A DNA stretch of 33,865 bases from Buttiauxella izardii (GTDB taxonomy: Bacteria > Pseudomonadota > Gammaproteobacteria > Enterobacterales > Enterobacteriaceae), in NCBI RefSeq assembly GCF_003601925.1, contig NZ_QZWH01000026.1, positions 1 to 33,865 on the forward strand. Reading direction: 5' to 3'. Positions 26,132-33,865 of the stretch are shown piece after piece (position 1 is the first letter of the stretch; each line of letters opens with the position of its first letter). Both the position numbers and the translations under genes were made by a program. The notes under the pieces were generated by a model. It saw only the letters and a list, made by a program, of their open reading frames with translations, searched no databases and had not been told where the DNA came from.

Positions 26132-26908
26132 ATGATGAAGTTTAAGCAGATCACTCACCGGCTAAATACGCTTGAGGCGAGTGTCGAAAGTTTGCAGGAA
26201 CGGCGGTTCTGGCTGCAATGCCAGCGGCAGTACACCTTCCAGCCGATCTATAAAATCGACGGCCATTTAATGGCGATAGAGCTGCTGACGGTGGTGACTC
26301 ACCCGGATGAGCCGGAAATTCGCATTCCGCCGGATCGCTACTTCACGTCCATATCCAGCCGCTCACGCCTGATGGTTATTGAAGAGCAACTGAATCTGCT
26401 GGCGCAATGGGAATCTATTTTCCTCGGTTATGGCATTTTGGCCTCGGTTAACGTAGATGGCCCAACGCTGCTGGCGATGAAACAACATCAGCCGATTCTG
26501 GCGCTGATCAACAAAATGCCGTGGGTGCGCTTTGAACTGGTTGAACACATCACCCAGCCTCAGGCCATCACGCTGGCGGGAATGCACGAATTTGGCCCAC
26601 TGTGGCTCGACGACTTCGGCACTGGCGTCGCCAACTTCTCGGCACTGAGCGAGATGCGTTATGACTACATCAAAGTCGCCCGCGACTTGTTCATCATGCT
26701 GCGCACCAGCGACGAAGGCCGCAATTTATTCACCATGTTGCTGCAACTGATGAACCGCTACTGCAAAGGCGTCATCGTCGAAGGCGTGGAAACAGAAGCG
26801 GAATGGCGCGATGTGCAAGAGTCTCCGGCTTTCGCGGCGCAAGGCTATTTTCTATCTCGCCCAATCCCGTTTGAACAGTTGGAAAATGTGCTAACTCGCC
26901 TCTCCTGA
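26132..26908 (+). CDS. pdeH: PdeH (YhjH), EAL-only c-di-GMP phosphodiesterase
   Basis: Cytoplasmic phosphodiesterase that degrades c-di-GMP and so frees flagellar rotation from YcgR braking and lowers matrix synthesis. From the ATG at 26132 (MMKFKQITHR) it has 258 residues; E. coli has 255. AGGA lies five bases before 26132 and eight before the next ATG at 26135, so either may be used; the frame extends to 26102 without support. The domain is complete: Glu50 (AIELL), Asn107, Glu135, DD at 160-161 (LDDFGTG), Lys181, Glu217 (VEGVE) and Gln237 (AAQGYFLS). There is no membrane segment or sensor domain. It is driven by the sigma-28 promoter just upstream. Confidence 0.96.
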   Translation: MMKFKQITHRLNTLEASVESLQERRFWLQCQRQYTFQPIYKIDGHLMAIELLTVVTHPDEPEIRIPPDRYFTSISSRSRLMVIEEQLNLLAQWESIFLGYGILASVNVDGPTLLAMKQHQPILALINKMPWVRFELVEHITQPQAITLAGMHEFGPLWLDDFGTGVANFSALSEMRYDYIKVARDLFIMLRTSDEGRNLFTMLLQLMNRYCKGVIVEGVETEAEWRDVQESPAFAAQGYFLSRPIPFEQLENVLTRLS

Positions 26909-26973
26909 TGCCCTTTTGGCCCCGCTCAACTATCTTTAGTTAAAGCGAGCCACATCAGGAAAGGGGGCAAGGC

Positions 26974-29040
26974 ATGACTAAAACTGGAAAAATTGTAAGC
27001 GGTGTCGTCGGGGTTTTATTGTTGTTGGTTGTGGTGGCAATCATCGTGATTGCGACGTTTGACTGGAATCGGCTCAAACCGACCATCAACCAAAAAGTCT
27101 CGACAGAACTTAACCGCCCGTTCGCTATTCGTGGCGATCTCGGCGTGGTTTGGGAGCGAAATAAAGAAGAAACCGGCTGGCGCAGTTGGGTGCCGTGGCC
27201 GCACGTTCATGCTGAAGATATTATTCTCGGCAACCCGCCTGAGATTCCTGAAGTGACGATGGTGCACCTGCCGCGCGTTGATGCCACGCTGGCACCGCTC
27301 GCGCTGCTCACCAAAACCGTCTATATCCCGTGGATTAAGCTCGTGCAGCCCGATGCGCGGATTATTCGTCTGTCGGAAAAAAACAATAACTGGACGTTTA
27401 ACTTAGCCTCCGACGGGACGAAAGATCCCAACCAGCCGCCGTCGGCCTGGTCATTCAAGCTGGACAATATTCTTTTCGATAAAGGCCGCATCGCAGTTAA
27501 CGACAAAGTCACCAAAGCGGATATTGAAATCCTCGTCGATCCGCTCGGTAAACCGCTGCCGTTTAGCGAAGTCGAAGGGAAAAAGCCCAAAGGCAAAGAC
27601 GCCGCGAAAGCCGGGGATTATGTCTTTGGCCTGAAAATGAAAGGCCGCTATAACGGTGCGCCGCTGGAAGGCAGCGGCAAAATAGGCGGCATGTTGGCGC
27701 TACGCAGCGAAGGTGAAACCGCCTTCCCGGTGCAGGCGGATGTGCATTCTGGCAATTCCCGCGTGGCATTTATCGGCACCATTAACGACCCGATGAAAAT
27801 GGGCGGCGTCGATTTACAGCTTAAATTCTCCGGCGACTCGCTGGGCAATCTCTACGATTTAACCGGCGTGCTGCTGCCGGACACGCCGCCGTTTGAAACC
27901 GACGGCCATTTGCTGGCAAAAATCGACACCGAAAAAGGCTCAGTCTTCCGCTATCAAAACTTTAACGGACGCATTGGCGACAGCGACATTCACGGTTCGC
28001 TGACCTACTCGCAGGGCAAACCGCGCCCGAAACTCGAAGGCGATCTGGAATCTAAACAGCTGCGACTTGCGGATCTCGGCCCTTTAATTGGCGTGGATTC
28101 GGGCAAAGGCGCGCAGCAAAGCAAAAAGTCAGAGCAGGCAAAAGGCGAGAAAACGAATCAGCCCGCCGACAAAGTCCTGCCGTATGACCGCTTCGAAACC
28201 GACAAATGGGATGTGATGGACGCCGACGTGCGCTTTAAAGGCGGGCGTATCGAACACAGCGGCACGCTGCCGCTGAGCAACCTCAACACTCATGTGATTC
28301 TCAAAGATGCCGACCTGCGTCTTGCACCGCTGAAATTCGGCATGGCGAATGGCACCATCAGCGCCAATATTCACCTTGAAGGAGACAAAAAGCCGATGCG
28401 CGGCACGGCGGATATTCAGGCGCGACGTTTGCAGCTCAAACAGTTAATGCCGAAAGTGGAGTCGATGCAGAAAACCCTCGGCGAGCTAAACGGTGATGCC
28501 GATTTGCGCGGGCGCGGTAACTCCGTCGCCGAGCTTTTGGGCACCAGCGACGGCAACCTGAAACTGCTGATGAACGATGGATTAATCAGCCGCAACCTGA
28601 TGGAAATCGTCGGCTTAAACGTCGGGAACTACATCGTCGGGCAAATCTTCGGTGATGACGAAGTGCGGATTAACTGCGCGGCGGCAAACCTTGATTTACG
28701 CGGTGGCGTGGCGACACCACGGATATTCGCATTCGATACCGAGAACGCGCTGATTAACGTCACCGGGACGACGAACTTTGCCACTGAACGGCTTGATTTG
28801 ACCATCGACCCGGAAAGCAAAGGGATCCGCATTATCACGCTGCGTTCGCCGCTGTATGTGCGTGGGACGTTTAAGAACCCGGATGCGGGGGTGAAAGCCG
28901 GGCCGCTGATTGCCCGTGGCGCGGTGGCTGCGGCCCTGGCGACGCTGGTGACGCCAGCCGCTGCGTTGCTGGCACTGATTTCGCCGTCAGAAGGCAGCGA
29001 TAATCAGTGCAGCCGTATTTTGGGGCAGATGAAGAAGTAA
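26974..29040 (+). CDS. yhjG: YhjG, AsmA-family inner-membrane protein
   Basis: AsmA-like protein of 688 residues (about 690 in E. coli). The N-terminal membrane helix (about 8-29, VSGVVGVLLLLVVVAIIVI) is followed by a short DWNRLKP segment and a long periplasmic region of beta-rich AsmA/TamB-like repeats; GLISRNLMEIVGLNVGNYIV and FKNPDAGVKAGPLIARGAVA near the C-terminus are typical of the AsmA C-terminal domain. AsmA-like proteins are implicated in phospholipid movement to the outer membrane; the exact role of YhjG is unsettled. A GGGGGCAAGGC leader precedes the ATG. Repeat array E begins two bases after the stop. Confidence 0.94.
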   Translation: MTKTGKIVSGVVGVLLLLVVVAIIVIATFDWNRLKPTINQKVSTELNRPFAIRGDLGVVWERNKEETGWRSWVPWPHVHAEDIILGNPPEIPEVTMVHLPRVDATLAPLALLTKTVYIPWIKLVQPDARIIRLSEKNNNWTFNLASDGTKDPNQPPSAWSFKLDNILFDKGRIAVNDKVTKADIEILVDPLGKPLPFSEVEGKKPKGKDAAKAGDYVFGLKMKGRYNGAPLEGSGKIGGMLALRSEGETAFPVQADVHSGNSRVAFIGTINDPMKMGGVDLQLKFSGDSLGNLYDLTGVLLPDTPPFETDGHLLAKIDTEKGSVFRYQNFNGRIGDSDIHGSLTYSQGKPRPKLEGDLESKQLRLADLGPLIGVDSGKGAQQSKKSEQAKGEKTNQPADKVLPYDRFETDKWDVMDADVRFKGGRIEHSGTLPLSNLNTHVILKDADLRLAPLKFGMANGTISANIHLEGDKKPMRGTADIQARRLQLKQLMPKVESMQKTLGELNGDADLRGRGNSVAELLGTSDGNLKLLMNDGLISRNLMEIVGLNVGNYIVGQIFGDDEVRINCAAANLDLRGGVATPRIFAFDTENALINVTGTTNFATERLDLTIDPESKGIRIITLRSPLYVRGTFKNPDAGVKAGPLIARGAVAAALATLVTPAAALLALISPSEGSDNQCSRILGQMKK

Positions 29041-29042
29041 CA

Positions 29043-29196
29043 CCCTCACCCTAACCCTCTCCCTGAGGGAGAGGGGATCGCCCGGTTTTTTCCCTATCCT
29101 GAGGGAGAGGGGATCGCTCGGTTTTCTCCCTATCCAGGGGGAGAGGGGATTGACTGGTTTTCTCCCTCTCCTTTGGGAGAGGGCCGGGGTGAGGGG
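29043..29196 (+). repeat. Palindromic repeat array E (four hairpin units)
   Basis: The most regular copy. It begins CCCTCACCCTAACCCTCTCC two bases after the yhjG stop and ends GAGAGGGCCGGGGTGAGGGG seven bases before the yhjE stop. The GGGAGAGGG units recur at 29067, 29103, 29139 and 29175, an exact 36-base period. Spacers are GATCGCCCGGTTTTTT, GATCGCTCGGTTTTCT and GATTGACTGGTTTTCT. It fills the space between convergent genes. Confidence 0.93.
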
Positions 29197-29203
29197 AAAT
29201 AAA

Positions 29204-30529
29204 CTAAAGCGACAAATGACGCGTCTCTTTCGACACCAACAGCGCAACCAGCGTAATCGCTGACATCGCCGCCAGATACAAGCCGACGTAGAACAAGCCG
29301 TAATTCGCCTGCAACCAGGTGGCGATATACGGCGCGACAGACGCACCCAGAATCGACGCCACGTTATAGGAGAACGACGCTCCGGTATAACGCACTTCGG
29401 TTGGGAACAACTCTGGCAGCAGCGCGCCCATTGGGCCGAAGGTCAAACCCATCAGGCTCAGGCCAATCAGCAGGAATGCCATTACCAGCGTCGGGTTACC
29501 GGAACCTAACAGTGGCTGGAACACCGCTAACGCGAACACAATCATCAGGCTGGTGATCACAATCATGCACTTACGGCGGCCAAATTTATCCGCCAGATAA
29601 CCGGCAATCGGCACCATCACGCCAAAACCAATCACCGCCATCATCAACATCCACAACACATCGTTGCGTGAGAATCCGAGGCCTTTAGGCACCGCAGCGG
29701 TGCTGAACGTCATGGAATAAACCGTCATGATGTAGAACAGCGTGTAAGTCGCCAGCATGATAAACGTGCCGATGATCGTTGCTTTCAGGTGTTTGGTCAG
29801 CAGCGTTCCCAATGGGATTTTCACCTGCTTGCCCGCTTTGGCTATTTTGGCGAACACCGGGGTTTCATGCAGCGAAACGCGCACATACAGGCCGATAATC
29901 ACCAGCACTGCAGAAAGAATAAACGGCACGCGCCAACCCCAGGACATGAACTGCTCGTCGGTCAGCAGCCAGGAAAGCAGCAGGAAAGTGCCGTTGGCAA
30001 AGAAGAAGCCGATGGGCGCGCCGAGTTGCGGGAATGAACCGTACAGCGCACGTTTGCGTGGTGGCGCGTTCTCGGTTGCCAGCAATGCTGCGCCGCCCCA
30101 TTCCCCGCCCAGACCCAAACCCTGGCCGAAGCGTGCCAGCGCCAGCAGCATTGGCGCCAGAACGCCGATGGTTTCATAGCTCGGCAGCAGGCCGATAACC
30201 ACGGTAGACACACCCATCGTCAGAAGTGATGCCACTAAAGTCACTTTGCGACCGACCCGGTCACCAAAATGGCCGAATAGCGCGGAGCCAATCGGACGCG
30301 CCACAAAGGCAATCGCGAAGGTGGCCAGCGACTGTAGCGTGGCGGCGGTTGGGTCACCTTGTGGGAAGAAAATATGCGGGAAGACGATTACCGCCGCAGT
30401 GGCATAAATATAGAAATCGAAGAATTCGATAGCGGTGCCGACGAGCGAGGCGACAACAACTTTTCCGCGTGAGTTGACGGGCGTGGCGTCAGTTTCGGTA
30501 TTGACTGGATTTGCGATGGTGGCTTGCAT
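29204..30529 (-). CDS. yhjE: YhjE, MFS transporter of the metabolite:H+ symporter family
   Basis: Twelve-helix inner-membrane transporter of the major facilitator superfamily, MHS group, 441 residues against 440 in E. coli, with close identity. The N-terminal IEFFDFYIYATAA starts helix 1. The MFS motif between helices 2 and 3 is GHFGDRVGRK (86-95). WGGAALLATENAPPRKRALYGSFPQLGAP is the MHS signature in the loop after helix 4, and ELFPTEVRYTGASFSYN marks the C-terminal half. The substrate is not known; relatives carry carboxylates, proline/betaine or alpha-ketoglutarate. The gene lies downstream of yhjD on the minus strand with a 320-base gap containing a REP element. Confidence 0.95.
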   Translation of the reverse strand: MQATIANPVNTETDATPVNSRGKVVVASLVGTAIEFFDFYIYATAAVIVFPHIFFPQGDPTAATLQSLATFAIAFVARPIGSALFGHFGDRVGRKVTLVASLLTMGVSTVVIGLLPSYETIGVLAPMLLALARFGQGLGLGGEWGGAALLATENAPPRKRALYGSFPQLGAPIGFFFANGTFLLLSWLLTDEQFMSWGWRVPFILSAVLVIIGLYVRVSLHETPVFAKIAKAGKQVKIPLGTLLTKHLKATIIGTFIMLATYTLFYIMTVYSMTFSTAAVPKGLGFSRNDVLWMLMMAVIGFGVMVPIAGYLADKFGRRKCMIVITSLMIVFALAVFQPLLGSGNPTLVMAFLLIGLSLMGLTFGPMGALLPELFPTEVRYTGASFSYNVASILGASVAPYIATWLQANYGLFYVGLYLAAMSAITLVALLVSKETRHLSL

Positions 30530-30849
30530 AATTTTTTCTTATTTTAGCGAACGAAGGGCCATATTACGCACAGCAAATAGCGCATTTCAACGCACGCTTA
30601 CGCGTGAAGCTGTGCGATTAACGAGCAATGAGAGGATAATTTTTAGTCCAGAAAATAAATGTCTATGTCGTGCTTCTCACTTTTAAAAATTCAGTGAATA
30701 AAACTGCTTTTAGGTTAAATAAAAGTTACAGGCTGGATTTATGTGCTGGAAGCGCGGGAGGGGGAAGTTTTCGTAGGGCGGATAAGCGCAAGCGTCATCC
30801 GCCGGAAAGTGTCGGATGACGCAGGCTTATCCGACCTACGGATTGCAGA
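30530..30849. other. Intergenic region yhjD-yhjE (320 bases)
   Basis: No gene is seen. It contains a REP-type palindrome (30772-30840) near the yhjD 3' end and an AT-rich stretch (about 30610-30735) that probably holds the yhjE promoter. Open frames across it are repeat translation or shadows. Confidence 0.6.
30772..30840. repeat. REP pair (BIME-like palindrome)
   Basis: Two REP-like units face each other: CGTAGGGCGGATAAGCG with GTCATCCGCC on the left, and GTCGGATGACGCAGG with CTTATCCGACCTACG on the right, separated by GGAAAGT. The outermost CGTAGG/CCTACG also pair. This is the enterobacterial REP core (GGATAAGCG/CTTATCC), placed ten bases after the yhjD stop on that gene's 3' side. It is unrelated in sequence to repeat family A-E. 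Confidence 0.85.
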
Positions 30850-31917
30850 TCATTTGTGCGTTTTACCCGGCATTCGTGGGTCGTCTTTATACTGCGCGGT
30901 GGCAATCCACGCGGCGCAAAACAGCGTCAGGCGGGCGAAGAAATAGAAGAACGCCATCAAACCGAGCACCGAACCAAACGCTGCGCCTGACGGCGAGCTC
31001 ACCAGTTTTGGCAGGCTGTAGGTCATGATGATTTTGATCACCTCAAAACCTATTGCGGCGATAAACGTGCCGCGAATCAGCGCTTTCTTGCGCGGACGAT
31101 GGCGCGGCAAGCGCCAGAAAATCCAGAAGAACAGCAAATAGTTAGCCAGAATAGAAATCGCCAACCCGACCAAATGCCACACCGGTTTGAGCCACTCAAT
31201 GCCGTCTAAATGCAAAAGCCCGATCAGCATGGTCTGCGCGGAACCGGCAATGGAGGTGATGGAAAGCGTCACAATCAGCGCAATCAGCAGGCCAATCAAC
31301 GAGATAAAATCGCGCAGATATTTGACCCAGAACTTTTCTTCATCCTTCGGATTGCGTTCCCATTTGTCACGCGACTGTGCGCGCACCGCTTCGCGCAAAT
31401 TCCCCATCCAGTTAATCCCGGAATAGAGCGCAATCAACAGGCCGACTAAACCGACCGTGGTGCGTTGTTGAATCGCGGTATTAATGGTGTTTTTAAGCGT
31501 GGCGGCCAGCGTCGGGTCGCTGACGTTCTCGAAGATTTTGTTGAAAATATCCTGCAATAGCGTCGGGTGTGAGGCCAGAATGAAACCGCCTGCGGCGAAC
31601 GCCACCATCATGATGGGGATCAGCGAGAGAAACGAGAAATAGGTAATTGCCGCACCAAACTGATTGCCGAGGCGGTCGTTAAAGCGCTCGGTGGCACGTA
31701 AAAGATGCGCCACCATTGGGCGCTGCGCGGCTTTATTGACGCTCTCTATCGTGTGGTTAACCGTCTCGTTGCGCGTTTTGATTTTTAACAGATCGTCCGA
31801 TTCATCGGGCTTCTCAGGCGCAATAATTTCGGGTTTCGGTTCCGTCTGAAATTTGGCGACAGGCTCATAATCAAGCGATTCGGTTGGGCGTTTCTCGACG
31901 TTTTCCGGTGGGGTCAT
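30850..31917 (-). CDS. yhjD: YhjD, inner-membrane protein of the YihY/BrkB family
   Basis: Multi-pass inner-membrane protein, 355 residues against 337 in E. coli; the extra length is in the charged N-terminal tail (first 75 residues). The family core begins RATERFNDRLGNQFGAAITYFSFLSLIPIMM and includes RTTVGLVGLLIALYSGINWMGNLREA and FWIFWRLPRHRPRKKALIRG. About six membrane segments are seen. In E. coli a point mutation in YhjD lets Kdo-deficient lipid A precursor cross the inner membrane, suggesting a role in lipid or LPS precursor export; the normal substrate is unproven. It starts 55 bases downstream of yhjC on the same strand, so the two may share a transcript. Confidence 0.94.
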   Translation of the reverse strand: MTPPENVEKRPTESLDYEPVAKFQTEPKPEIIAPEKPDESDDLLKIKTRNETVNHTIESVNKAAQRPMVAHLLRATERFNDRLGNQFGAAITYFSFLSLIPIMMVAFAAGGFILASHPTLLQDIFNKIFENVSDPTLAATLKNTINTAIQQRTTVGLVGLLIALYSGINWMGNLREAVRAQSRDKWERNPKDEEKFWVKYLRDFISLIGLLIALIVTLSITSIAGSAQTMLIGLLHLDGIEWLKPVWHLVGLAISILANYLLFFWIFWRLPRHRPRKKALIRGTFIAAIGFEVIKIIMTYSLPKLVSSPSGAAFGSVLGLMAFFYFFARLTLFCAAWIATAQYKDDPRMPGKTHK

Positions 31918-31972
31918 CAGCAGCGTTATCCTTTTAGTTTTGCTGGCTCGTAAAGAAATTATAGCCTGGTCG

Positions 31973-32872
31973 TCAGTCTACATAGCCTTTAACCAGCCCG
32001 GTCAGCCATTCCATAAACAAATGAACGCGGCGGGAAAGGTTGCGGCGATGCGGGTAAAGCAGCGAAACGGGCATCGGTTCGGCGCGATATTGCGGCAGAA
32101 TTTCTACCAGTTTTTTACTCTTGAGCAGATCTTTTACGCCAATGCGCGGCACCTGAATAATCCCCAGCCCAGCGAGGCACGCCGCCTGATAAGTCTCGGT
32201 GCTGTTGACGGTGATCACCCCGCCGGTTTTCACCCAGCGGGTGGTTTTATCCATCCACACTTCAAAGCCTTGCGGGCGGCTGCCGAGATTGAGGGCGTAA
32301 TGCACCACGGCGTGGGACGCCAAATCATCGAGGCTTTCCGGATAACCAAAACGCGCCAGATAATCGGGGCTGGCACAGTTAATTAAGGTGAGTTTCCCCA
32401 GCGGGCGCGCCACCAGGCCGGAATCTTTAAGCTGCCCAACGCGCACCACGCAATCAAACCCTTCCCGCACCACATCGACCATGCGGTCGCTGCTGCTGAG
32501 TTCAAGTTCAATGCCAGGATACTGCTGCAAAAACGCCGGGAGATTGGGGATCACCAGGTTTTTGGCGACACCAACAGGCATATCCACACGCAAACGCCCG
32601 CTGACACTTTTCGGATCGTGCAAAAAAAGACCATCCAGTTCGTCGAGGTTAGCCAGCAGATCGCGGCAGCGTTCGTAATACACCATTCCGTCCTGGGTGA
32701 GCTGCACGCGTCGCGTGGTGCGATGTAATAACCTTGTTTTTAGTAAGCCTTCAAGCGCCTGAATCTGGCGCGATACGCTACCTTTAGGAAGGCCCAGAGT
32801 ATCGGCGGCGCGGGAGAAACTCTCCAGTTCCGCCACTCTGATGAACAGTTGCATTGCGTGTATTTTATCCAC
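31973..32872 (-). CDS. yhjC: YhjC, LysR-type transcriptional regulator
   Basis: LysR-family regulator of 299 residues. The N-terminal winged helix-turn-helix spans about residues 1-60 (MQLFIRVAELESFSRAADTL, then PKGSVSRQIQALE and RLLHRTTRRVQLTQDG). The effector-binding domain follows (about 90-295), with GLVARPLGKLTLINCASPDYL. The CrgA/DsdC-like group shares these features, and E. coli YhjC aligns closely. It is transcribed divergently from the SDR gene with 119 bases between the starts, the normal arrangement for a LysR regulator and its target. The ligand is unknown. Confidence 0.92.
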   Translation of the reverse strand: MDKIHAMQLFIRVAELESFSRAADTLGLPKGSVSRQIQALEGLLKTRLLHRTTRRVQLTQDGMVYYERCRDLLANLDELDGLFLHDPKSVSGRLRVDMPVGVAKNLVIPNLPAFLQQYPGIELELSSSDRMVDVVREGFDCVVRVGQLKDSGLVARPLGKLTLINCASPDYLARFGYPESLDDLASHAVVHYALNLGSRPQGFEVWMDKTTRWVKTGGVITVNSTETYQAACLAGLGIIQVPRIGVKDLLKSKKLVEILPQYRAEPMPVSLLYPHRRNLSRRVHLFMEWLTGLVKGYVD

Positions 32873-32991
32873 TTTATTCCCGCATTGTTGTTAGTAGTGA
32901 AACAGTGATGCGCAATCAGCACTCTTTATTGATTTTGTAGCAGCTAATAAGCTTTACCTCAATCACCTGACAGCCATCAAAGGGGCAAAAC
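32873..32991. promoter_or_regulatory. Divergent promoter region between yhjC and the SDR gene
   Basis: 119 bases must hold both promoters and the likely LysR operator. The stretch 32921-32950 is AT-rich (CTTTATTGATTTTGTAGC). I cannot assign an unambiguous T-N11-A operator by eye. The SDR ribosome site is AAAGGGGC at 32979-32986. Confidence 0.45.
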
Positions 32992-33750
32992 ATGACTCAA
33001 ACAATCGCATTAGTGACCGGCGGCAGCCGTGGATTAGGTAAAAACGCGGCTTTGAAACTGGCGGCGCGCGGCGTGAACATTATTCTGACTTACAACAGCA
33101 AGCAGCAAGAAGCGTTCGATGTGGTGCGCGAAATTGAACTAATTGGCGTAAAAGCGGTGGCAATTCAATTGAATGTCGCCGAAAGCGCCACATTTAGCGC
33201 ATTTGCTAAAGAAGTGAAGCAACAGTTGCATGACGTGTGGCAGCGCGATTCGTTTGATTATTTATTAAACAACGCCGGAACCGGGCTGGATGCGCTGTTC
33301 GAAAAAACAACAGAAGAACAATTTGATGATTTAATGAACATCCATTTGAAGGGGCCATTCTTCCTGACGCAGCAACTGTTGCCGCTGATTAAAGACGGCG
33401 GTCGTATTCTTAACGTTTCTACCGGCCTGACGCGTTTTGCGCTACCAGGAAAAGCCGCTTACGCTGCGATGAAAGGGGCGATGGAAGTGCTGACGAAGTA
33501 TCAGGCCAAAGAGCTGGGTGCGCGTGGGATTTCGGTGAATATCATTGCGCCGGGGGCGATTGCCACTGATTTTGGCGGTGGTGTGGTGCGTGATAACGAA
33601 CAAGTCGGCAAGGCGATTGCCGCGCAAACCGCGCTGGGGCGTGTGGGTCAACCGGACGATATCGGCAACGCGATTGCGGTTCTGCTTAGCGACGAAAGCG
33701 GCTGGATGAATGCGCAGCGTGTTGAAGTTTCAGGCGGGATGTTCTTGTAA
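32992..33750 (+). CDS. Short-chain dehydrogenase/reductase
   Basis: Classical SDR oxidoreductase of 252 residues, cytoplasmic. The cofactor motif TGGSRGLG lies at 9-16, the structural NNAG at 93-96, and the catalytic Ser143, Tyr157 and Lys161 (YAAMK) are present. The C-terminus has the usual PGAIATDFGG and a final VSGGMFL. Arg13 after the glycine motif suggests NADPH preference. The substrate cannot be read from sequence; the family covers many ketone and aldehyde reductions. It is probably controlled by the divergent yhjC product. A GGGG ribosome site precedes the ATG, and a REP element follows the stop. Confidence 0.93.
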   Translation: MTQTIALVTGGSRGLGKNAALKLAARGVNIILTYNSKQQEAFDVVREIELIGVKAVAIQLNVAESATFSAFAKEVKQQLHDVWQRDSFDYLLNNAGTGLDALFEKTTEEQFDDLMNIHLKGPFFLTQQLLPLIKDGGRILNVSTGLTRFALPGKAAYAAMKGAMEVLTKYQAKELGARGISVNIIAPGAIATDFGGGVVRDNEQVGKAIAAQTALGRVGQPDDIGNAIAVLLSDESGWMNAQRVEVSGGMFL

Positions 33751-33763
33751 GGTATCGAGATAG

Positions 33764-33796
33764 TGCCGGATGACGCTGCGCTTATCCGGCCTACAA
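33764..33796. repeat. Single REP element
   Basis: TGCCGGATGACGCTGCGC followed by TTATCCGGCCTACAA is a classic enterobacterial REP palindrome; GCCGGAT (33765-33771) pairs with ATCCGGC (33784-33790). It lies between the SDR stop and the end of a convergent minus-strand gene, the usual place for REPs. Confidence 0.92.
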
Positions 33797-33823
33797 ATGC
33801 TGCGAGTCGGGAGACAGTTCCGT

Positions 33824-33865
33824 TCACCCGGTATTCAGTGTTTCATATAGCCACTGCACCGGTGA
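33824..33865 (-). CDS. C-terminal end of a further minus-strand gene (partial)
   Basis: Reading inward from the right edge on the minus strand gives SPVQWLYETLNTG and a TGA at 33824-33826. The frame is open to the window edge and a REP follows the stop, as expected for a gene end. Thirteen codons are too few to name the protein. Confidence 0.4.
   Translation of the reverse strand, partial: SPVQWLYETLNTG

Overview
This window is chromosomal DNA from a member of the Enterobacteriaceae. Gene order and protein sequences closely follow the E. coli/Salmonella stretch running from proK and dpp through bcs, yhjK, dctA, yhjJ, kdgK, yhjH, yhjG, yhjE and yhjD to yhjC. The cellulose locus, however, is the BcsD-containing (type I) operon seen in Enterobacter/Klebsiella-like genera, not the E. 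coli bcsEFG/bcsRQABZC pair. Genus cannot be fixed from sequence reading alone; an Enterobacter/Lelliottia/Kluyvera/Buttiauxella-type organism would fit.

Layout. (1) 1-750: the 3' end of a proline tRNA with its terminator, then an unrecognised small lipoprotein on the minus strand. (2) 751-7054: a long dppA leader with a likely GcvB target, then dppABCDF, a complete dipeptide/heme ABC importer. (3) 7055-7742: a repeat element followed by an AT-rich non-coding stretch with hairpins and a possible decayed antitoxin-like fragment. (4) 7743-19017: bcsO-bcsQ-bcsA-bcsB-bcsC-bcsD-bcsZ, a tightly packed cellulose synthesis and export operon. (5) 19020-19632: a repeat array and a DUF559 (Vsr-like) nuclease gene, wedged between bcsZ and hmsP. 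(6) 19673-23117: hmsP (c-di-GMP phosphodiesterase) and dctA. (7) 23334-29040: yhjJ, kdgK (minus), pdeH/yhjH behind a near-consensus flagellar sigma-28 promoter, and yhjG. (8) 29204-33865: yhjE, yhjD and yhjC on the minus strand, a divergent SDR oxidoreductase, a REP element and the last codons of a further minus-strand gene.

How the genes fit together. The central theme is cellulose and cyclic di-GMP. BcsA carries a PilZ domain that needs c-di-GMP. Two EAL phosphodiesterases (HmsP and PdeH/YhjH) lie in the same 20 kb, and PdeH sits behind a flagellar promoter, so motility gene expression should lower c-di-GMP and cellulose output. BcsD, and perhaps the proline-rich BcsO, point to ordered (crystalline) cellulose. 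bcsE, bcsF and bcsG are absent, so this locus cannot add phosphoethanolamine to cellulose.

The most unusual feature is a family of five modular palindromic elements (2999-3056, 7064-7145, 19020-19164, 24825-24966, 29043-29196). Four of them start 2-9 bases after a stop codon. They are built from 1, 2 or 4 GC-rich hairpins joined by a conserved 15-18 base spacer, with a period of 29-36 bases. One array ends directly upstream of the DUF559 nuclease gene, which suggests a repeat/nuclease partnership comparable to REP sequences and RAYT transposases. Two REP-type elements are also present, at 30772-30840 and 33764-33796.
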